Shown here piece by piece: positions 9,755 to 22,247 of a DNA stretch of 46,191 nt. Numbering within the stretch: position 1 is the stretch's first letter; each line of letters starts with the position of its first letter. Origin of the DNA: Coprinus comatus (taxonomy: Eukaryota; Basidiomycota; Agaricomycetes; Agaricales; Agaricaceae); NCBI GenBank assembly GCA_034638255.1, contig JAWPGT010000130.1, positions 1-46,191 on the forward strand, in the 5' to 3' direction. Position numbers and translations under genes: made by a program. The notes below the pieces were generated by a model. It was not told where the DNA came from. It did no database searches and was given only the letters and a program-made list of their open reading frames with translations.

Positions 9755-12700
9755 CTAAAAAATTATGCTAGGTTCGGAAGCTGATATAACAAACTCCAAA
9801 TTTTCCTGAAATTCTCGCTCTACTCTGTCATCTTCTTCTTCAGCCTGTAGTTCCATGTTCAACTCACTGTCGCTGTCATTAGTATTAATAGACTTATCCG
9901 ATGATAGTGATGATGGTGTTGGTGGTGTCGATGACGATAGTGATGGCATTAATGATTCCATGATACCTGCAATGTGATTGATTGGCTGCCCGGGTGATAA
10001 CGAAATATCAAGTGTATGTTTAGCAACAAATTTTTCCAAAGTGATCCTGTGTTGTTTATTCGCGGATTCAAAGTGACGGCACCGGAGAGATACCTGATGA
10101 GTAATGGCAGGATCGGAAACCTGGTAGTAAACCTCCATTGACCTTAAAAATGTTTCTTCATCATGCATATAAGTCATGAGGCGGGGAATTTCCATGTTCA
10201 GTCGCTCAATCTCCTCCTGCGCACGCAGCATCTTGAAGTATTGGTCCATAAGAGTACGTGCAGCAGGCCGTGCCCATCCTCTGTTCCGTATGTCCTCCCG
10301 TGAGTTTGCTAGAAGGTCAAATTCCAAAAGAAAGACATATTCGACAACTTGTTCCCACTTCAGCTGGTCGCGGGGGGGGGAAAGACGCTTTGCTGCCAGG
10401 TTGTATTGATCGAGGGCTGCACGGATAGCTTTACATCGTTTTTGCAGGGCTTTTGCAATGTGTTCACGGAAATTGTACCCTAGTAAGTAGTAAGAATCTT
10501 TGATCCTGTAAAAGATATTCACTCACCAGAACCAGACCGATTAATTTTCCCTAGCTCAAACATTCTTTGCACTACCAATCTTTCCAACTTATCAAGGGAC
10601 AAACGATACTCGCGGTGTATCATCTTGTCTTTAACTTGTACCCATTCATCACTTCCTTCCACCCATGTACGCGTGATACCGAGCTTTACCTCGAGTTCAT
10701 GGACACGTTGGAGTTCCATGGCTTCCATTTCTTTCAAATGGCGTCTCTCCCGCTCAAGCTTGCCAGTCGCAGCTGCCGTCATACAAACTGGGGTTTCAAC
10801 ATACCATTGCTGTGATGCAGACAGGTTTTCGCTAACCAAGTGTCAGATGAATGTGTTTATAATAATAGATATTAAATTGAGTTACTAACCGGACTCGATT
10901 CAATCGTATTAAACGTTCTACATATTCAATTTCATAGGTATCTTCAGTCGGCTCCTTGATCAAATGTTTCAGGTATTCCTTCTCTTCGTTAAGCCAGGAC
11001 TTAAAATCAACAGTCACCCCTTCATCTCTGAGTGCCTGTGTTGACTTCTCAAACACAGGAGCATGCCCCAGTATCTTGAGAGCGTGAGTATAATTATTGG
11101 TCAATATTTTGCCTTAGGAATACCTAGTCAGCTAGATATAAAAAGCAATTTGTGAACATACTGAGGCTTTGATATGTATCAGTCTCATTAAGGTGCTTGA
11201 GGTAATGTATGATCCGTTGTTGGCGGTGAAATGCACTGGAATGTCGAGTAGAGGATGCGAGATCGTTTGACCTCGAAAAGAGTCGCTCCGCCCCTTCCAA
11301 GTCACTGAGACCCATACCTTCCACATATGTGGCCAGGTAATCGAGCTGACAAAGCCGATTGTGGGCATGTCCGTGAAAGGAGCCAACAAGGGAGGTATAT
11401 TCCAGTTCCTTGGCCCGAGGACCTAGGCTGCTACGGGCAAGTGTTTTCTTGAAACGACATCCAATGTCATATCCCACTCCTAACCTATGCCCGTATATGT
11501 TCAGCAGGCATTCTACAATTGCCAAGGCATACTGTGACCTAAATTGTGTTAGAACTCGAAGGCTAAAAAAAAAAATCGTACTCACCCTTCACCAGACTTC
11601 ACCATGTCTGCTACTGCTAAGACAGTACCATGTCGACAAAGTGCTACGAAGATTCCGGTTTCATCAAAAATGCTCCAACTCTTCTCTGTGCGCGTAGTAG
11701 ACATGTTTTTCCAACGATCTGAGCAAGGTGTATCATCCTCGTTCACCTGGAATTGAAGAATAAGGAATAGGTATGTTACTACAAACTTGAAGTTTAACGT
11801 ACTTTGGTATCATCTGAGGTATGCTCATGGTCTTCCATGGTGTTCCTTTTCCGTTTACGATTAGAGGGCTGCGTGTCATGTCAATAATGTAATTTAATAA
11901 TGTATTAAATTAGAGTGTGCTTACCACTGATTCAGATGTCCTCTCATGCTTCAAGTCATCTGCCCATCTCTCAACATCTTCGCGTAGCACATAATAATCC
12001 CCAACTGTGACGACTCGCGAATCTGGCAAGTCACTTACATCCTGTGTAGTGATCACATCACCGTTAAGGGCCTCTGTGTACTCAGTAGATTTTCTGAATT
12101 TGGGAATACGTTTCAGAGAGTTATTGCCATCCATCGTGATCAGCATTCTGAATTTCAATTCTTGCTCATTCTTGAGAGGGTAATTGCAGGGGGGACAGGC
12201 ATTTTCTGGTCTCCATAATGGTTTGTGTCGCCCGAGAGCTTTGTTGACGCGATCTTCTACCGTGTCAAGGATCTCAAGATATAGGTCCTGACATATTGAG
12301 AGCTGCTTGCTAAGGTGTGGTCGATAAGGTACCTGGAGGGACAAATGAGATCAACCATATCATTCACAAATTCACAAATAAACTTACGTTGTATATAGAA
12401 CAAAGCATCTCAACATAGTTCTGAGTAGCTAGTCGGGGACAGCTAAGCCATAGTAAACAGAAGACCTCTAAGGCACATGGGATGAGACCCTGTCCAACAA
12501 GAGTAGCAGCAACACTTTTGTTACCCTCCGCTAATGGGACTTGCATTTGGATATTCCCTAAGTATCGGAAGGTTGAATAACATCGACAAAACGAAGTGTA
12601 GGATCTCACCAAATAGGTCCACTACCTCAATTGCATAATATCCTTGTATATTTCCAACTTCACCGTTGATTGTAATATCCCAGAATCCTCTGTGAGCGGT

Positions 12701-13256
12701 AGTAGTAGACCAGCTCAAGTAAGCATCCACCATATCTTCACGTTGATTTGTAAAACCTTCATTACGTTTTTGTATTCTGTCTCTTCGATCTCGTGTATCC
12801 TTTGAACCCCTGTAACATAAGGGGAATAAGCAAATATTTTCAAGTTTGAGCACTGTAAAGAACACACCTTCCCTTTCGCATGTCTTCTGCAAGTAGCTCA
12901 ATCATTTCGACTCCAGCATGGCTCATATTGAGCTTGTCCTCTCCAGCCATAATTGAGTTAAGATTGAAATCCATGCTAGCGGAATCAATGCTCTCGTTAG
13001 TGTCCTCCCATCCATCGTCATAGTTTTCACTAGTTGTTGTACCTGTGGGTGTGAATGTGATGTAAGTATGAGTGTGAGATAATATGGGATACACTCATCA
13101 CACCATCGTAGTTGTGCTTATAAGCAGTAGTAGACTTGTAGCGATATTCCTGCTTCTTGGAACAGAAAGGATCTTGGTTTTTTGAATAACCCCATCAACC
13201 ACAATTACTGGTTTGATTTGTTTTGAGACAGCGCTTTTTACCCTGTAGCGTTTCAT
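9755..13256 (-). pseudogene. KDZ (Kyakuja-Dileera-Zisupton) transposase, probably disabled
   Basis: This is a KDZ-superfamily DNA transposase read on the minus strand in several exons. The N-terminus (MKRYRVKSAV...PVIVVDGV) is followed by TRDRRDRIQKRN, GLIPC, CPRLAT and ACPPCNYPL. LITMDGNNSLKRI comes next, then the diagnostic GYDIGC, FHGHAHNRLCQ and SRSNDLASSTRHSSAFHR blocks near 11250-11480. The helical C-terminus contains LQKRCKAIRAALDQYN and ends at TAG 9755-9757. Introns have normal signals, for example 11161-11118 and 12608-12556. After KTKILSV, near 13159-13167, the frame that begins at the ATG runs into a stop before the intron. The frame that continues into TTTSENYDDGWED is shifted by one base. 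The 5' end therefore looks frameshifted. The segment after GLIPC also looks about a dozen residues shorter than usual. Terminal inverted repeats were not found. Confidence 0.8.
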
Positions 13257-14175
13257 GAGAATTTTTTGGGAGAAAGGTCAGGAAGTGAGGGAGGGAGATG
13301 ATGGTAGGGGATGGCATAGTATATAGATATAAGCATATAGATGTTTGGATGGTCCGTGGATGTGGTGCATGGGGAAGACATAGTCCTTGGTCTTAGCAGT
13401 ATGCAACGTGTTAAGTTTGAACAAGTTGAACAACAGGGACGCTCACGATACATGTGACACGCGGACCCTTGGAGGCTATTATTAGCCTCCAGTATAATAT
13501 AATGAAGTTCAAGTATTCAACGTTCAATGATTGCTCAAGAAATACTACCATGCTCCATTGCTCCTTGATAAAGTAAAATAATACCTGTTAGCTTGGTATA
13601 TCACAAGTTGCTCAGGGCAGACAACGCCATATTCGATAGTATTTGCATTAGTTCAACATAAAAGATTCAAATTACACCAGTGTATGCATCCCACTACATC
13701 CGGAACACGAGGATAGGATAACTCTCTAGAAGCAATTCGGCAGTATAGAGAGTCGTATGGTTGTTGTACTCGAGTCCCTCCGTGTCGACTCTCTTTGGCC
13801 TATTGCGGCACCGTGGGAGAAGATGGGGTGCCGGGCCGTAATCAGGATGTATAATTAGATTTAGTGTGTGAAGAACACGTCATTTACTCTCTCTACTCAC
13901 CTATGGCAGACTCTCAGCTAGGTAGATCAATCAATGATCAGTCAATGTCATTATACAACTGGGTTGCGACAATTTATTATGTGTCTACAATGAAACTCGA
14001 GTCGTATCCAAGGCCACAGGCTGCCTTATAGTACATCACCATTTCAGCAAAATGATCTCTCAGACAAGCTCTTGATTCCACCACCTTTCTTTTCTTTTCT
14101 TAGGCTCATCTTTGGTTTCTTTATTTCTGAGGCGGCGCGCTCGCGAGATTTTTGATATTTCTCGCTATTCCATTC
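13257..14175. other. Intergenic between KDZ gene and lipase
   Basis: No gene is seen. A small perfect hairpin lies at 13471-13490 (8-bp arms GGAGGCTA/TAGCCTCC, TTAT loop). A pyrimidine-rich run before 14100 and the lipase leader occupy the right part. The left part may be the 5' flank of the transposon. Confidence 0.45.
13471..13490. repeat. 8-bp-arm hairpin
   Basis: GGAGGCTA (13471-13478) pairs perfectly with TAGCCTCC (13483-13490) across a TTAT loop. It lies 215 bp outside the transposase start, and its role is unknown. Confidence 0.55.
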
Positions 14176-15581
14176 ATGGCTAATCTACTCTTTAAATCAA
14201 CTACTTTCCTTCTCTTCGGAGCGAGTCTGGTCCTCGCTGCTCCACTTTCTTTAATTCCGAGACAAAATTTCTCCGCACTAGGTGCCGACCAAATTAGTAG
14301 CTTCAGACCATTTACGTTTTATGCGAGCGCGGCATATTGTCCATCTTCTCAAACCAAGAACTGGTCGTGTGGAGGTACGTAACTTAAAGCTATTTGTCGT
14401 ATTTCCCATTAACAGTTGTGCTTTCCCCCTTCTATCAGCAAATTGTGACGCGAATCCCAATTTCCAGCCCATTGCATCAGGAGGAGACGGCGCTGATGTA
14501 CAATTCTGGTATGTTGGTTTTGACCCAGATCTTAGCGTAAGGATTCATCCTCCTAACTTGACACAATAACTGACACTATTCAATACAGACACTTATTGTC
14601 GCTCATCAAGGCACAGACCCGTCCAAAATGTTAGTACGAACACAAAGGACCTGTGGTAATCCACAATGTGAAGGGCTTAACTAAACCTCGCCTTTAGCCA
14701 ATCCCTCTTGACCGACGCAGATTTCTTCTTGGACAATCTTGATCCTATTTTATTCCCTGGCATCTCAGATGACATTGAAGTCCACAATGGTTTCGCAGAG
14801 GCTCATGCTGAGTAAGTATTCTCAACTTGAGAAATCAGACAAAATCCTAAATGAATGAATCCAGAACTGCCGAAGACGTTCTCGCTGCTGTCAAACAAGG
14901 AATGCAAGTGCACAATACCAACAAGGTCACTGTAGTCGGTCATTCTTTGGGTGAGTGAACCTCCATGATCTCTTGACCTTATAGTTTTGGAGTAAACTTC
15001 CTTTCTTCTTAGGTGCCGCTATAAGTGTTTTGGATGCAGTTTCCCTTCCCATGCGAATTCCTGGCCTTGACTTGAACTTCATTGGATACGGCATGCCTCG
15101 CGTACGTCTACACAAACACGCGGCTTTTCTTTTGTACCAATGCCTAGCACTAACATTAAATCTTAGGTGGGAAACCAAGAATTTGCTGATTTTGTTGACC
15201 AAAACCTCGATATTCAACGCATCACCAACCAGTACGATATTCCCTTACCTACCTACCGTGATGTTATACTAAAGTATTAAATATTAAAGGAAAGACCCCG
15301 TACCTATCCTTCCTGGTAGATTCCTTGGATTCCATCACCCCGGAGGTGAAATCCACATCAACAAGGGTGGTCAGTTCATTCAGTGTCCAGGCTCTGATAA
15401 TACAGATAAACGCTGTTCTACTGGTGATGTAAGGAATATTCTTCTTAGTGACGTTGGTGATCATGGTGGTAAGTGCATATTTCGAATTTTCGAATTCGTC
15501 ACATCGTTGTATATACTGATTCGTGATGAATGTCTTTTTTTTTAAGGACCTTATGGTGATGTTCAGATTGGTTGTGATTAA
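14176..15581 (+). CDS. Secreted class 3 lipase
   Basis: This is a fungal class 3 (Rhizomucor miehei-type) triacylglycerol lipase or esterase. The exons are 14176-14374, 14439-14536, 14589-14629, 14698-14811, 14865-14950, 15013-15101, 15167-15231, 15290-15468 and 15547-15581. They total 906 nt, or 301 residues, typical for basidiomycete members. The ATG at 14176 opens a signal peptide (LLFKSTTFLLFGASLVLA) followed by APLSLIPR, with a dibasic-like pro site. The triad is visible: Ser178 in GHSLG, Asp233 in KDPVPILP and His289 in DHGGPY. The oxyanion region is AHQGTDPSK. Cysteines suitable for disulfides are present (SCGANC and the terminal GCD). It should hydrolyse ester-linked acyl chains outside the cell. 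It has no functionally related neighbour. Confidence 0.92.
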
Positions 15582-16890
15582 ATATTTATTATCTAACAAT
15601 GGTCCTTCTTCAACCTCTTTCTATGATTCGGAAGTAATGGCAATCTTATAATGAATTTGAAAGGAATTAATGGTGTTGTATTTCTTTAACTTGTTCGCTT
15701 GTTCTATTTTGTTTCTTGAAATATAACAGCTCTTCCACACCCGAACACATATGTACATTGAACTTGCATCGAACACTAAATAAATGTGAGCCAATAAGAA
15801 TAGAACACAACAGCACCAAAGGTCAATTCCAAGTTTGACAAAGGGTACCCATTCATTATATATACATATAATGAAGATCTAATACTAGTTCAATAGGGTT
15901 CAATGCTCCCCAAGAACACATCACTTTTACATCGATCCCGCTTCTTATTCACCCTGTCACCTCGCTTATACCAACCGTTAACTTTTGACAGAATGGATTA
16001 AGGTTCAAAACTTGATTTTTTGTTTTTTTGGCTCAGGTACGAAAATGTTTCAAATACCCCAACATATGTGTAGATACAGACGCCACGGATCATTAATCAT
16101 TGTTACGACTCGGATATTGATGTGAACATCGCAACAATATCGGAAATATGATATATGTACATATACACATAGAAACCGTCGATAAGAAAAAATGAGTAAT
16201 GGTTAACGGAACACTTAAAGGTCACATTGAAACATGAACAAAACATAATATTCAGCCATTCTCACTAAGTTTCAAGCTCCCTGATACAATATATGTATGT
16301 CAATCCTTCAAAAAAAAATTCCAAGAGAAATATATTATCTATGAAATGACGAGAAAATAGGAGCTTGAAAGTCACCGACCACAAATAACATCATAATTTT
16401 ATATACATAGTATACAGCGGTATGTCTGTCCCTCGAAATCAAGAGTAAATCTCACAGGGTGTCTAATACCATGTCAACTCTTGAATACTTCCATTCCATT
16501 TCTTTGGGTACCCCCATCTAAATCGTTGTGAAACATATCATTTATTACTTATAGCCGAAGTTCACCGTTTTCTCGGACAGCATAAAATTATTATGTACCT
16601 GGGCCTGAACCTCAAATTACAGATTAAAGATCACAATAACTTTTATGGAATTATGGCCATTTGATATAGAGTAGAGAAGTATACGGGTGGTGGTGGTGGT
16701 GGTGGTGTGAGGGATACAACAATATCGATAAAGATGATTTAGGGAGAGAATTTGCAGTGGAAAATAGGACAAAAAACGCCACCACAACTTAAAAACGTGC
16801 GTCGTTTTTTTGTATGTCGGTTCTCTTGAGTTAAGTAACAACGCCAACGGATTTTACGATCGCGGATTACCGAAAACTTGTAAGCACCCT
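15582..16890. other. Intergenic, AT-rich, between convergent genes
   Basis: The lipase and the kinase converge on this 1.3-kb region, which should hold both 3' UTRs. No coding frame is convincing. A GGT microsatellite lies inside. Confidence 0.5.
16686..16706. repeat. (GGT)7 microsatellite
   Basis: Seven uninterrupted GGT units lie about 185 bp beyond the kinase stop codon, in non-coding sequence. Confidence 0.9.
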
Positions 16891-19703
16891 TTAAAGTGTT
16901 TTATCACGTTGATCTGCGATATGTTCCATATTAGGCCTTGGATAATCCGGTGGCGTTACTTGTTTCTTCGCCAACACATTCCAGTCCCTAAACCAAAAAC
17001 AAAAAGGGTAATGTTTAACACAAACAGGAAACCATAACTTGGCAAAAATAGAGAGATATAGAAATAAACAGATAACTCACATTCCAGCAAACATTCCATG
17101 CAACTTCATTCTTCTTACGTTAGGCCTATTAATAGGTCTCAACGACAAAACCTTACTCAAAAAGTCAAACGCTTCAAAAGGCATATTTTGATCCACAACC
17201 ACATCTTCGTAATTATAATCTTGCGTGATTTGGTCAAATCTGAATGGGGCCTACGAATAATAACGTAAATGCCAATCAAAAAGCGAGAGAGGGAGGGGAG
17301 AAGAAAATAAATAAATAAAAAGAAAAACTCACGTTCCCAGTCAAAAGCATATGCAAAACACACCCCATAGCAAAATAATCAATCCCAAAGCTATGTAAAA
17401 CACATTTCCAAACCTCAGGAGGAGCATACCCTTCCGTTCCATTAGCCAAATCCGTTTGATGTGGATTATGACTAGTAGCCCATAACAAAGGAAAAGCATC
17501 CCCTCCTAATTGTTTCATTTGATGAAACAATGGATATTCTTCTATAGATACTGAATCGTGATCGAATACTTGAGCTAATCCGAAATCGACAAGTTTGAGG
17601 TTTAAGTGATGATCTAACATCATGTTTTCGAGTTTGATATCCCGGTGTATTATACCTCTTGTATGGAGATCGTGAATTGCTAGGATCTGTTGTTGTATCT
17701 CAGCTTGTGAGAGAATCCAAAAAAAAAACGAGAGAAACGAACCAATTGAGCGGTATAAAATCTCGCAGTTTCATAACTCAACATAAACCCAGATTTCTCC
17801 CAATAAGTATGCATATCACCTCCAGGAACATACGTCTAACACGTTCAAAATCAGCACCACTCAAAATCCAAACACCCCCCAAACAAATAGGTACGTACCA
17901 AAGCCAACAAAGCCTGTTCCTCAACCGCCTGAAAATAAATCATATTCACAGCCCAGTCCGATCCTCTAGAAGCTTGTAACGCCGTAACCTCATTAACAAT
18001 AGCAACTTCCTGAGTAACAACACCTCTCTGCATCAATTTAACAGCAAACTGTTTCCCCCCTTTTCCTGTAGCTCTAAAAACTTGACCAAATCCACCTTCA
18101 CCTATAGGTATCATATCCATATTAAGTGAACGCATAAATGTGTCTTTACGATAGTATCTGTTGCCTTCTTTGCCCTTTGTTTGACACCTTTCATTTTCTT
18201 TGTCGTTGTCGTTTGCGTTTTCAGTTGCGGTTGAGGTTGTGATGGTTTTAGGAATGGCATCGAGCTTGAGGTTGGATTCGGAAGGTAAAACTTTGGGCTT
18301 AGGTTTGGTAGGAATAGAGATGTTATGAATGGTAGTAAGAGGTTGAGGACCAGTATGATTATTACTTTGAACACCTTTTCCTTTATTAACCTTCAAAGGA
18401 GAAACAGTTTGAGGAAGAGTTAGAAGAGGTGAAGTCGATGATGAAGAGATAGATGATCGTAAACCAGATCCAGACGCCGTCAAATAAGGAGAATCATTAA
18501 CAAGAGTAACTCCTTCCCCTAAAGGCGTAGAAGGCGTATGAGGAACAATAGGAGAAAGAAATGCTGTGACAGGTGTAAGTGGTGTTTTAGGAGTTTTGGC
18601 TGAGGTAAGGTATGAAGTAAATGAACTGCGATGAGAGGAAAGTTCATTAGGATCAGGTAATAAAATCGCTGGTGTGCCTGGTGGTGGAATTCGTGGAGAA
18701 CTAGTAGAATGAGAATGAGAATATTGATGGGAACTTGATGCTAAGGTTTCAGAATCGGAAGTGTCGTTACCATTCGTAGCGTCGGAGGTGTTGATGATAG
18801 ATATTTGAAAGGACTGTCTGACGTCATCGGGGAGACTGTTGTGAAGTTCATGGAGCAGGCGAAGCAAGAGTCGGGTACGTAAGATAGAAAGGAATTCGGT
18901 TGATAATTGTAAGAATTCGTTGAAGTTGAATTCGAGGTGGTAATCAAGGATAGAGAAGGATAGAGTCGTTGAAATAATGCTGAGAATATGGTCCCATGCA
19001 TCATCAATGATATTCGCAACGAGTTTGGCGCAGGATGGGGACTTGGGTGTGTTCAAGAAAAGGAGGTCTCGAGCGACGGGGATCAATTCAGAAGGAGAGA
19101 GTATGATATTTAAAAAGGACGTAATGATTGATAGACCAAATGACCAAGAGAAGAATGGTATATTTTTGGATGACTTTTCGGAGGTCATTTTTTTCAGGTA
19201 TTGGAGAGATGGGTATCGGAAGGGACAAAAGAGAGACAAAGCCTTGAGAGGCTGCAATTCGAGATGATAGAAGGGATGGAGAACGAAACTTGCGGACTGA
19301 GCATTAAAAACAAAGGGCATAGCGATCGAGACTGACATGTTCTCCTCACCGACACCGTCTTCATACAATGATTCAGTGTTAGGTGTTAGCCTCCCCGACT
19401 GAGACAAAATATCATCATCATCTATTCCGCACCTAACCTTGGTGTGTTCCTAACCAACAGATTCAGACCGTCCGAGCCTTGATAGAGTGCCAGTCTTTAG
19501 AAAGCCACATAGAGTTGTAAACCAGAAAACCTTTTGTTGAGCTAGTAGAATATAGGTCTTCGGGAATATATCTCGAGTGTTGTCGTTGACCACTCCATAG
19601 GGTTAGTCATAGGCTCCTATTAGATTTCTAGTAAACGAATAATGAAATTGAATACCTTGACAGAGTCCGATAATAACGCAGAAAAGGCATCCGTATCCAT
19701 CAT
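16891..19703 (-). CDS. Serine/threonine protein kinase, AGC-like
   Basis: The C-terminal half is an intact protein kinase: P-loop GEGGFGQVF and FAVKLM lysine near 18040-18110, HRDIKLEN near 17640, DFG near 17585 and GTEGYAPPE near 17425. The last exons give RPNVRRMKLHGMF and DWNVLAKKQ...PPDYP. That WxxL/PP tail is like AGC kinases. The stop is TAA at 16891-16893. The N-terminal part is about 400 residues, with a hydrophobic and helical stretch and then a Ser/Thr/Pro-rich linker, and I do not recognise a domain there. The long exon opens without an ATG near 19407. A likely first exon is ATG 19703 (MMDTDAFSALLSDSVK, donor GTATTC at 19658), but the small exons between 19410 and 19660 could not be joined with certainty. 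The substrate is unknown. An Iks1-type kinase is a possible alternative label. Confidence 0.8.
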
Positions 19704-21536
19704 TCAAGGCTAATCACAATGTTCCGGAAGAGAGAAGCTCCGACCGACTCGCCGGAAATACTTCACCAGGAAGAAACCATAACGAATGCAGTTATAGTAA
19801 GTATATCAAAGAGTCTAGCCCAGCTCCAGGTCTTGCGGCCACTTTACTATATCAGACTCGATGGCATTGAAACAAGAAACAAAACATCTGGTGTCAAACA
19901 TAACGTTCTTTCGAAAGACTGAAAGTGCCACTAGAAACCAATATAAAAATCAACTGTGCAAGTCCAAGGCCAAGCCGATCACCATTCTTTTGTGGGCTGT
20001 GTGTGTGGGTAACTTGTGGAATGGGTAGGACCATGGTAGAAGTTGATTACTCCTGGATTTTCCCATATCGGGGATTGTTGTGTCTGTGTCGAGGGATTGA
20101 GGGGTAGAGGGTCGAGATGTTCGTTGCAAGGGGTCCGTAGAATAATTAAGTAGCACATATCTGGCACACATGCTGTTTCGTCGTTTACGTTTGGTGGGGA
20201 ATAAATTATGAGTATAATGTGATAGTGCACATAATAATGCATACGACACTTTTGAATGCCGGAGGCGTTTTGAGCCTGGCTGCATAATTAGTACGTGCCT
20301 CCACAAAAATATGATTTACTTACCGTCTTAGGTACTAGCTGGTATCGGTATTATATAGCTACATACATTTACGCAAAAGAAAACTGGCAAACATCCGTCA
20401 GACATTCAGGTTCAGCGGAGAGAGGTGGGCGCGGGAGTACTTTAAGTGCGAACTTGTCTCCACCGAGTCTAAAATCGATCTAAAACTGAATTTATATTAA
20501 CACTTACTATACTTGATGACATTTGTACGTTCTTTGAACAAAAGGTTGATACCCTTTTATGGAGCAACTTGTACTTGGGTGCGCAGATCACTAAATAAGG
20601 GGGGGGAAGGGATGGACACGGAGAAATGAAAATTTGAAAATTCAGGTTAACGGAATAGGATAGATGATAGATGACACTGATGTAGATCGGATGTAGATGC
20701 TTTTAGAATATGTCCGGTTTTGTATGTAAATATACTTAGTGTAAATTACATTCCTTCTGAGCTCGATAAATAATAGAAACAGAATGATAGCACTTACGCT
20801 AGGCGGTTTTGTGTTTAGCCGGGGATTGGTAATGGTGTGTCTACATACCATTTTTTTTAGCATGTTGATTCACGTCGAACAGTTTTTTTTTATTACTTGG
20901 GTACGGGAAAAATCGACTTTATGGTCTGAGAAACTTATCTCGTCCGAATCTCGTCCGCAAGTAGGTGACTGAACATCCTAGAACCTGAAAACCTGACGTT
21001 TCATGATGCACTTCAAACGATTCCGAATTTTAGTAGATGTCTCATTTACCAGAGAAGATAATTCCACCCTTGTATATGTACAGGTTCATTGTTTTTTTTT
21101 TCGAAAGTCAAACTTCTCCCATCGTAAATCAGGCCTGGGGCCTAAATAAATGGAGTTCCCACTAAGATTCTCCGAACCAGATGGAACAAGGGACGTCATG
21201 ATCTTGCACATGTTCATTTTTGTTGTGCAAAGTGGAAGAGTTCATAATCACGCTGAGTCATTGCAAGCTAGCGTCTAATTGGACAGCGATAAATTGAATT
21301 AAATGGAAGAACCCAGGAAAACGGCGAAATCCTTGAAGGGAAATCTTCAAGATGATAACACCAGATAAAATGATGAAATGTCCCCCCAACGCATCAACAG
21401 CATACGGCGAACGGTAGCATATGATACGGGGAATTTTTGTTCAAGAGGCCGGCTAATAGGTATGTTTACGAATGTAGAGACGCTCAAGCCTCAAGGAGAC
21501 CAGGTGACTGATTGATTTTATTTGCAAATGAATGTG
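19704..21536. other. Intergenic between divergent kinase and RNase H2C genes
   Basis: About 1.8 kb has no gene that I can support. The open frames are short (up to 118 codons), overlap one another on both strands and show no family match. Confidence 0.45.
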
Positions 21537-21551
21537 ACGCGACGCGACGCG
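21537..21551 (+). promoter_or_regulatory. Triple ACGCG motif (MCB/MBF-like sites)
   Basis: Three ACGCG pentamers stand in direct tandem at 21537, 21542 and 21547, 57-71 nt before the RNase H2C start codon. A further CGCG lies near 21590. ACGCG is the core bound by MBF-type G1/S regulators in fungi. The link to S-phase control of this gene is inference. Confidence 0.45.
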
Positions 21552-21607
21552 CCAATTTAGCGTCTTACCACCACCAAGCGTACATTGTGTCGCGTCATTG
21601 TATAATT

Positions 21608-22117
21608 ATGTCCGCCACTGCCGAACAGACCCAGGAGGAAAAGAAACCCCTGGAATTGTGCATGAATATTCACGGAATGGAGGGCTGTTTGCCCAACCTG
21701 GTGCCATTTCATATCGACCATACAGGGTCAGCGCGTGTGTCTATGTACATGCAGGTGGAAGGGGTGGAGCGGGGAGTAGGAGTACCGGAGGATGGGAGTG
21801 CGGACGAAGGGAATGCTAATTCAAAAGCAAATACAGATGGACAGGCGGGAGGAGAGGAATCGAAGGCAGATTCATGTATCAAGCGTTATGTATCAACATT
21901 CCGCGGACGAAGTATGCACGGACTGGATGTTGTGCTGCCGAGTGGATACCAAGGTCTGGTTCTGCACAAGGCCAAAGGCGGCGAGCAGCTTACGGTGGGC
22001 GGGACATTTGACTCGATGAGGGTATGGCACCCGGACATGCCGGTGGACGAAGGCCGGGACGAGTACGTGCGTTGTCTAATGGAGTGGACACGGCTTGCGT
22101 CGGAGGTAGCAGTGTAA
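21608..22117 (+). CDS. RNH203: Ribonuclease H2 subunit C
   Basis: This is the non-catalytic third subunit of the heterotrimeric RNase H2, which removes ribonucleotides and RNA/DNA hybrids from nuclear DNA. It is a single exon of 169 residues. The start is the ATG at 21608 (MSATAEQTQE); the frame is open further upstream, but the family has no conserved part there. Family features in order are NLVPFHIDHTGSARVSMYM, an acidic and Gly-rich insert of about 45 residues, and the core FRGRSMHGLDVVLPSGYQG with LVLHK. VWHPDMPVDEGRDEYVRCLMEWTRLAS follows. These match the beta-strand core and the W/P helix region of Rnh203-type proteins. GC content is visibly higher here and in the next gene than in the flanks. 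The downstream gene starts 130 bp after the stop on the same strand. Confidence 0.85.
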   Translation: MSATAEQTQEEKKPLELCMNIHGMEGCLPNLVPFHIDHTGSARVSMYMQVEGVERGVGVPEDGSADEGNANSKANTDGQAGGEESKADSCIKRYVSTFRGRSMHGLDVVLPSGYQGLVLHKAKGGEQLTVGGTFDSMRVWHPDMPVDEGRDEYVRCLMEWTRLASEVAV

Positions 22118-22247
22118 TTTAGCCCTTTTTGGAATAGCGGATGTCCGGATCAATGTAGATATATATGGGCAAATAGCCGGGGTGATAGGCATGATTGACA
22201 GATGCTGAACGCTTTTTAGTGCTCAACATGCCTCTCACACAACAACA

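Noticed and set aside
14152..14175. Lipase start at 14152
   Set aside because: That codon is TTG. The ATG at 14176 gives a proper signal peptide.
9755..14175. Terminal inverted repeats of the KDZ element
   Set aside because: The flanks were compared by eye, and no pair of inverted ends or 8-bp target duplication was convincing.
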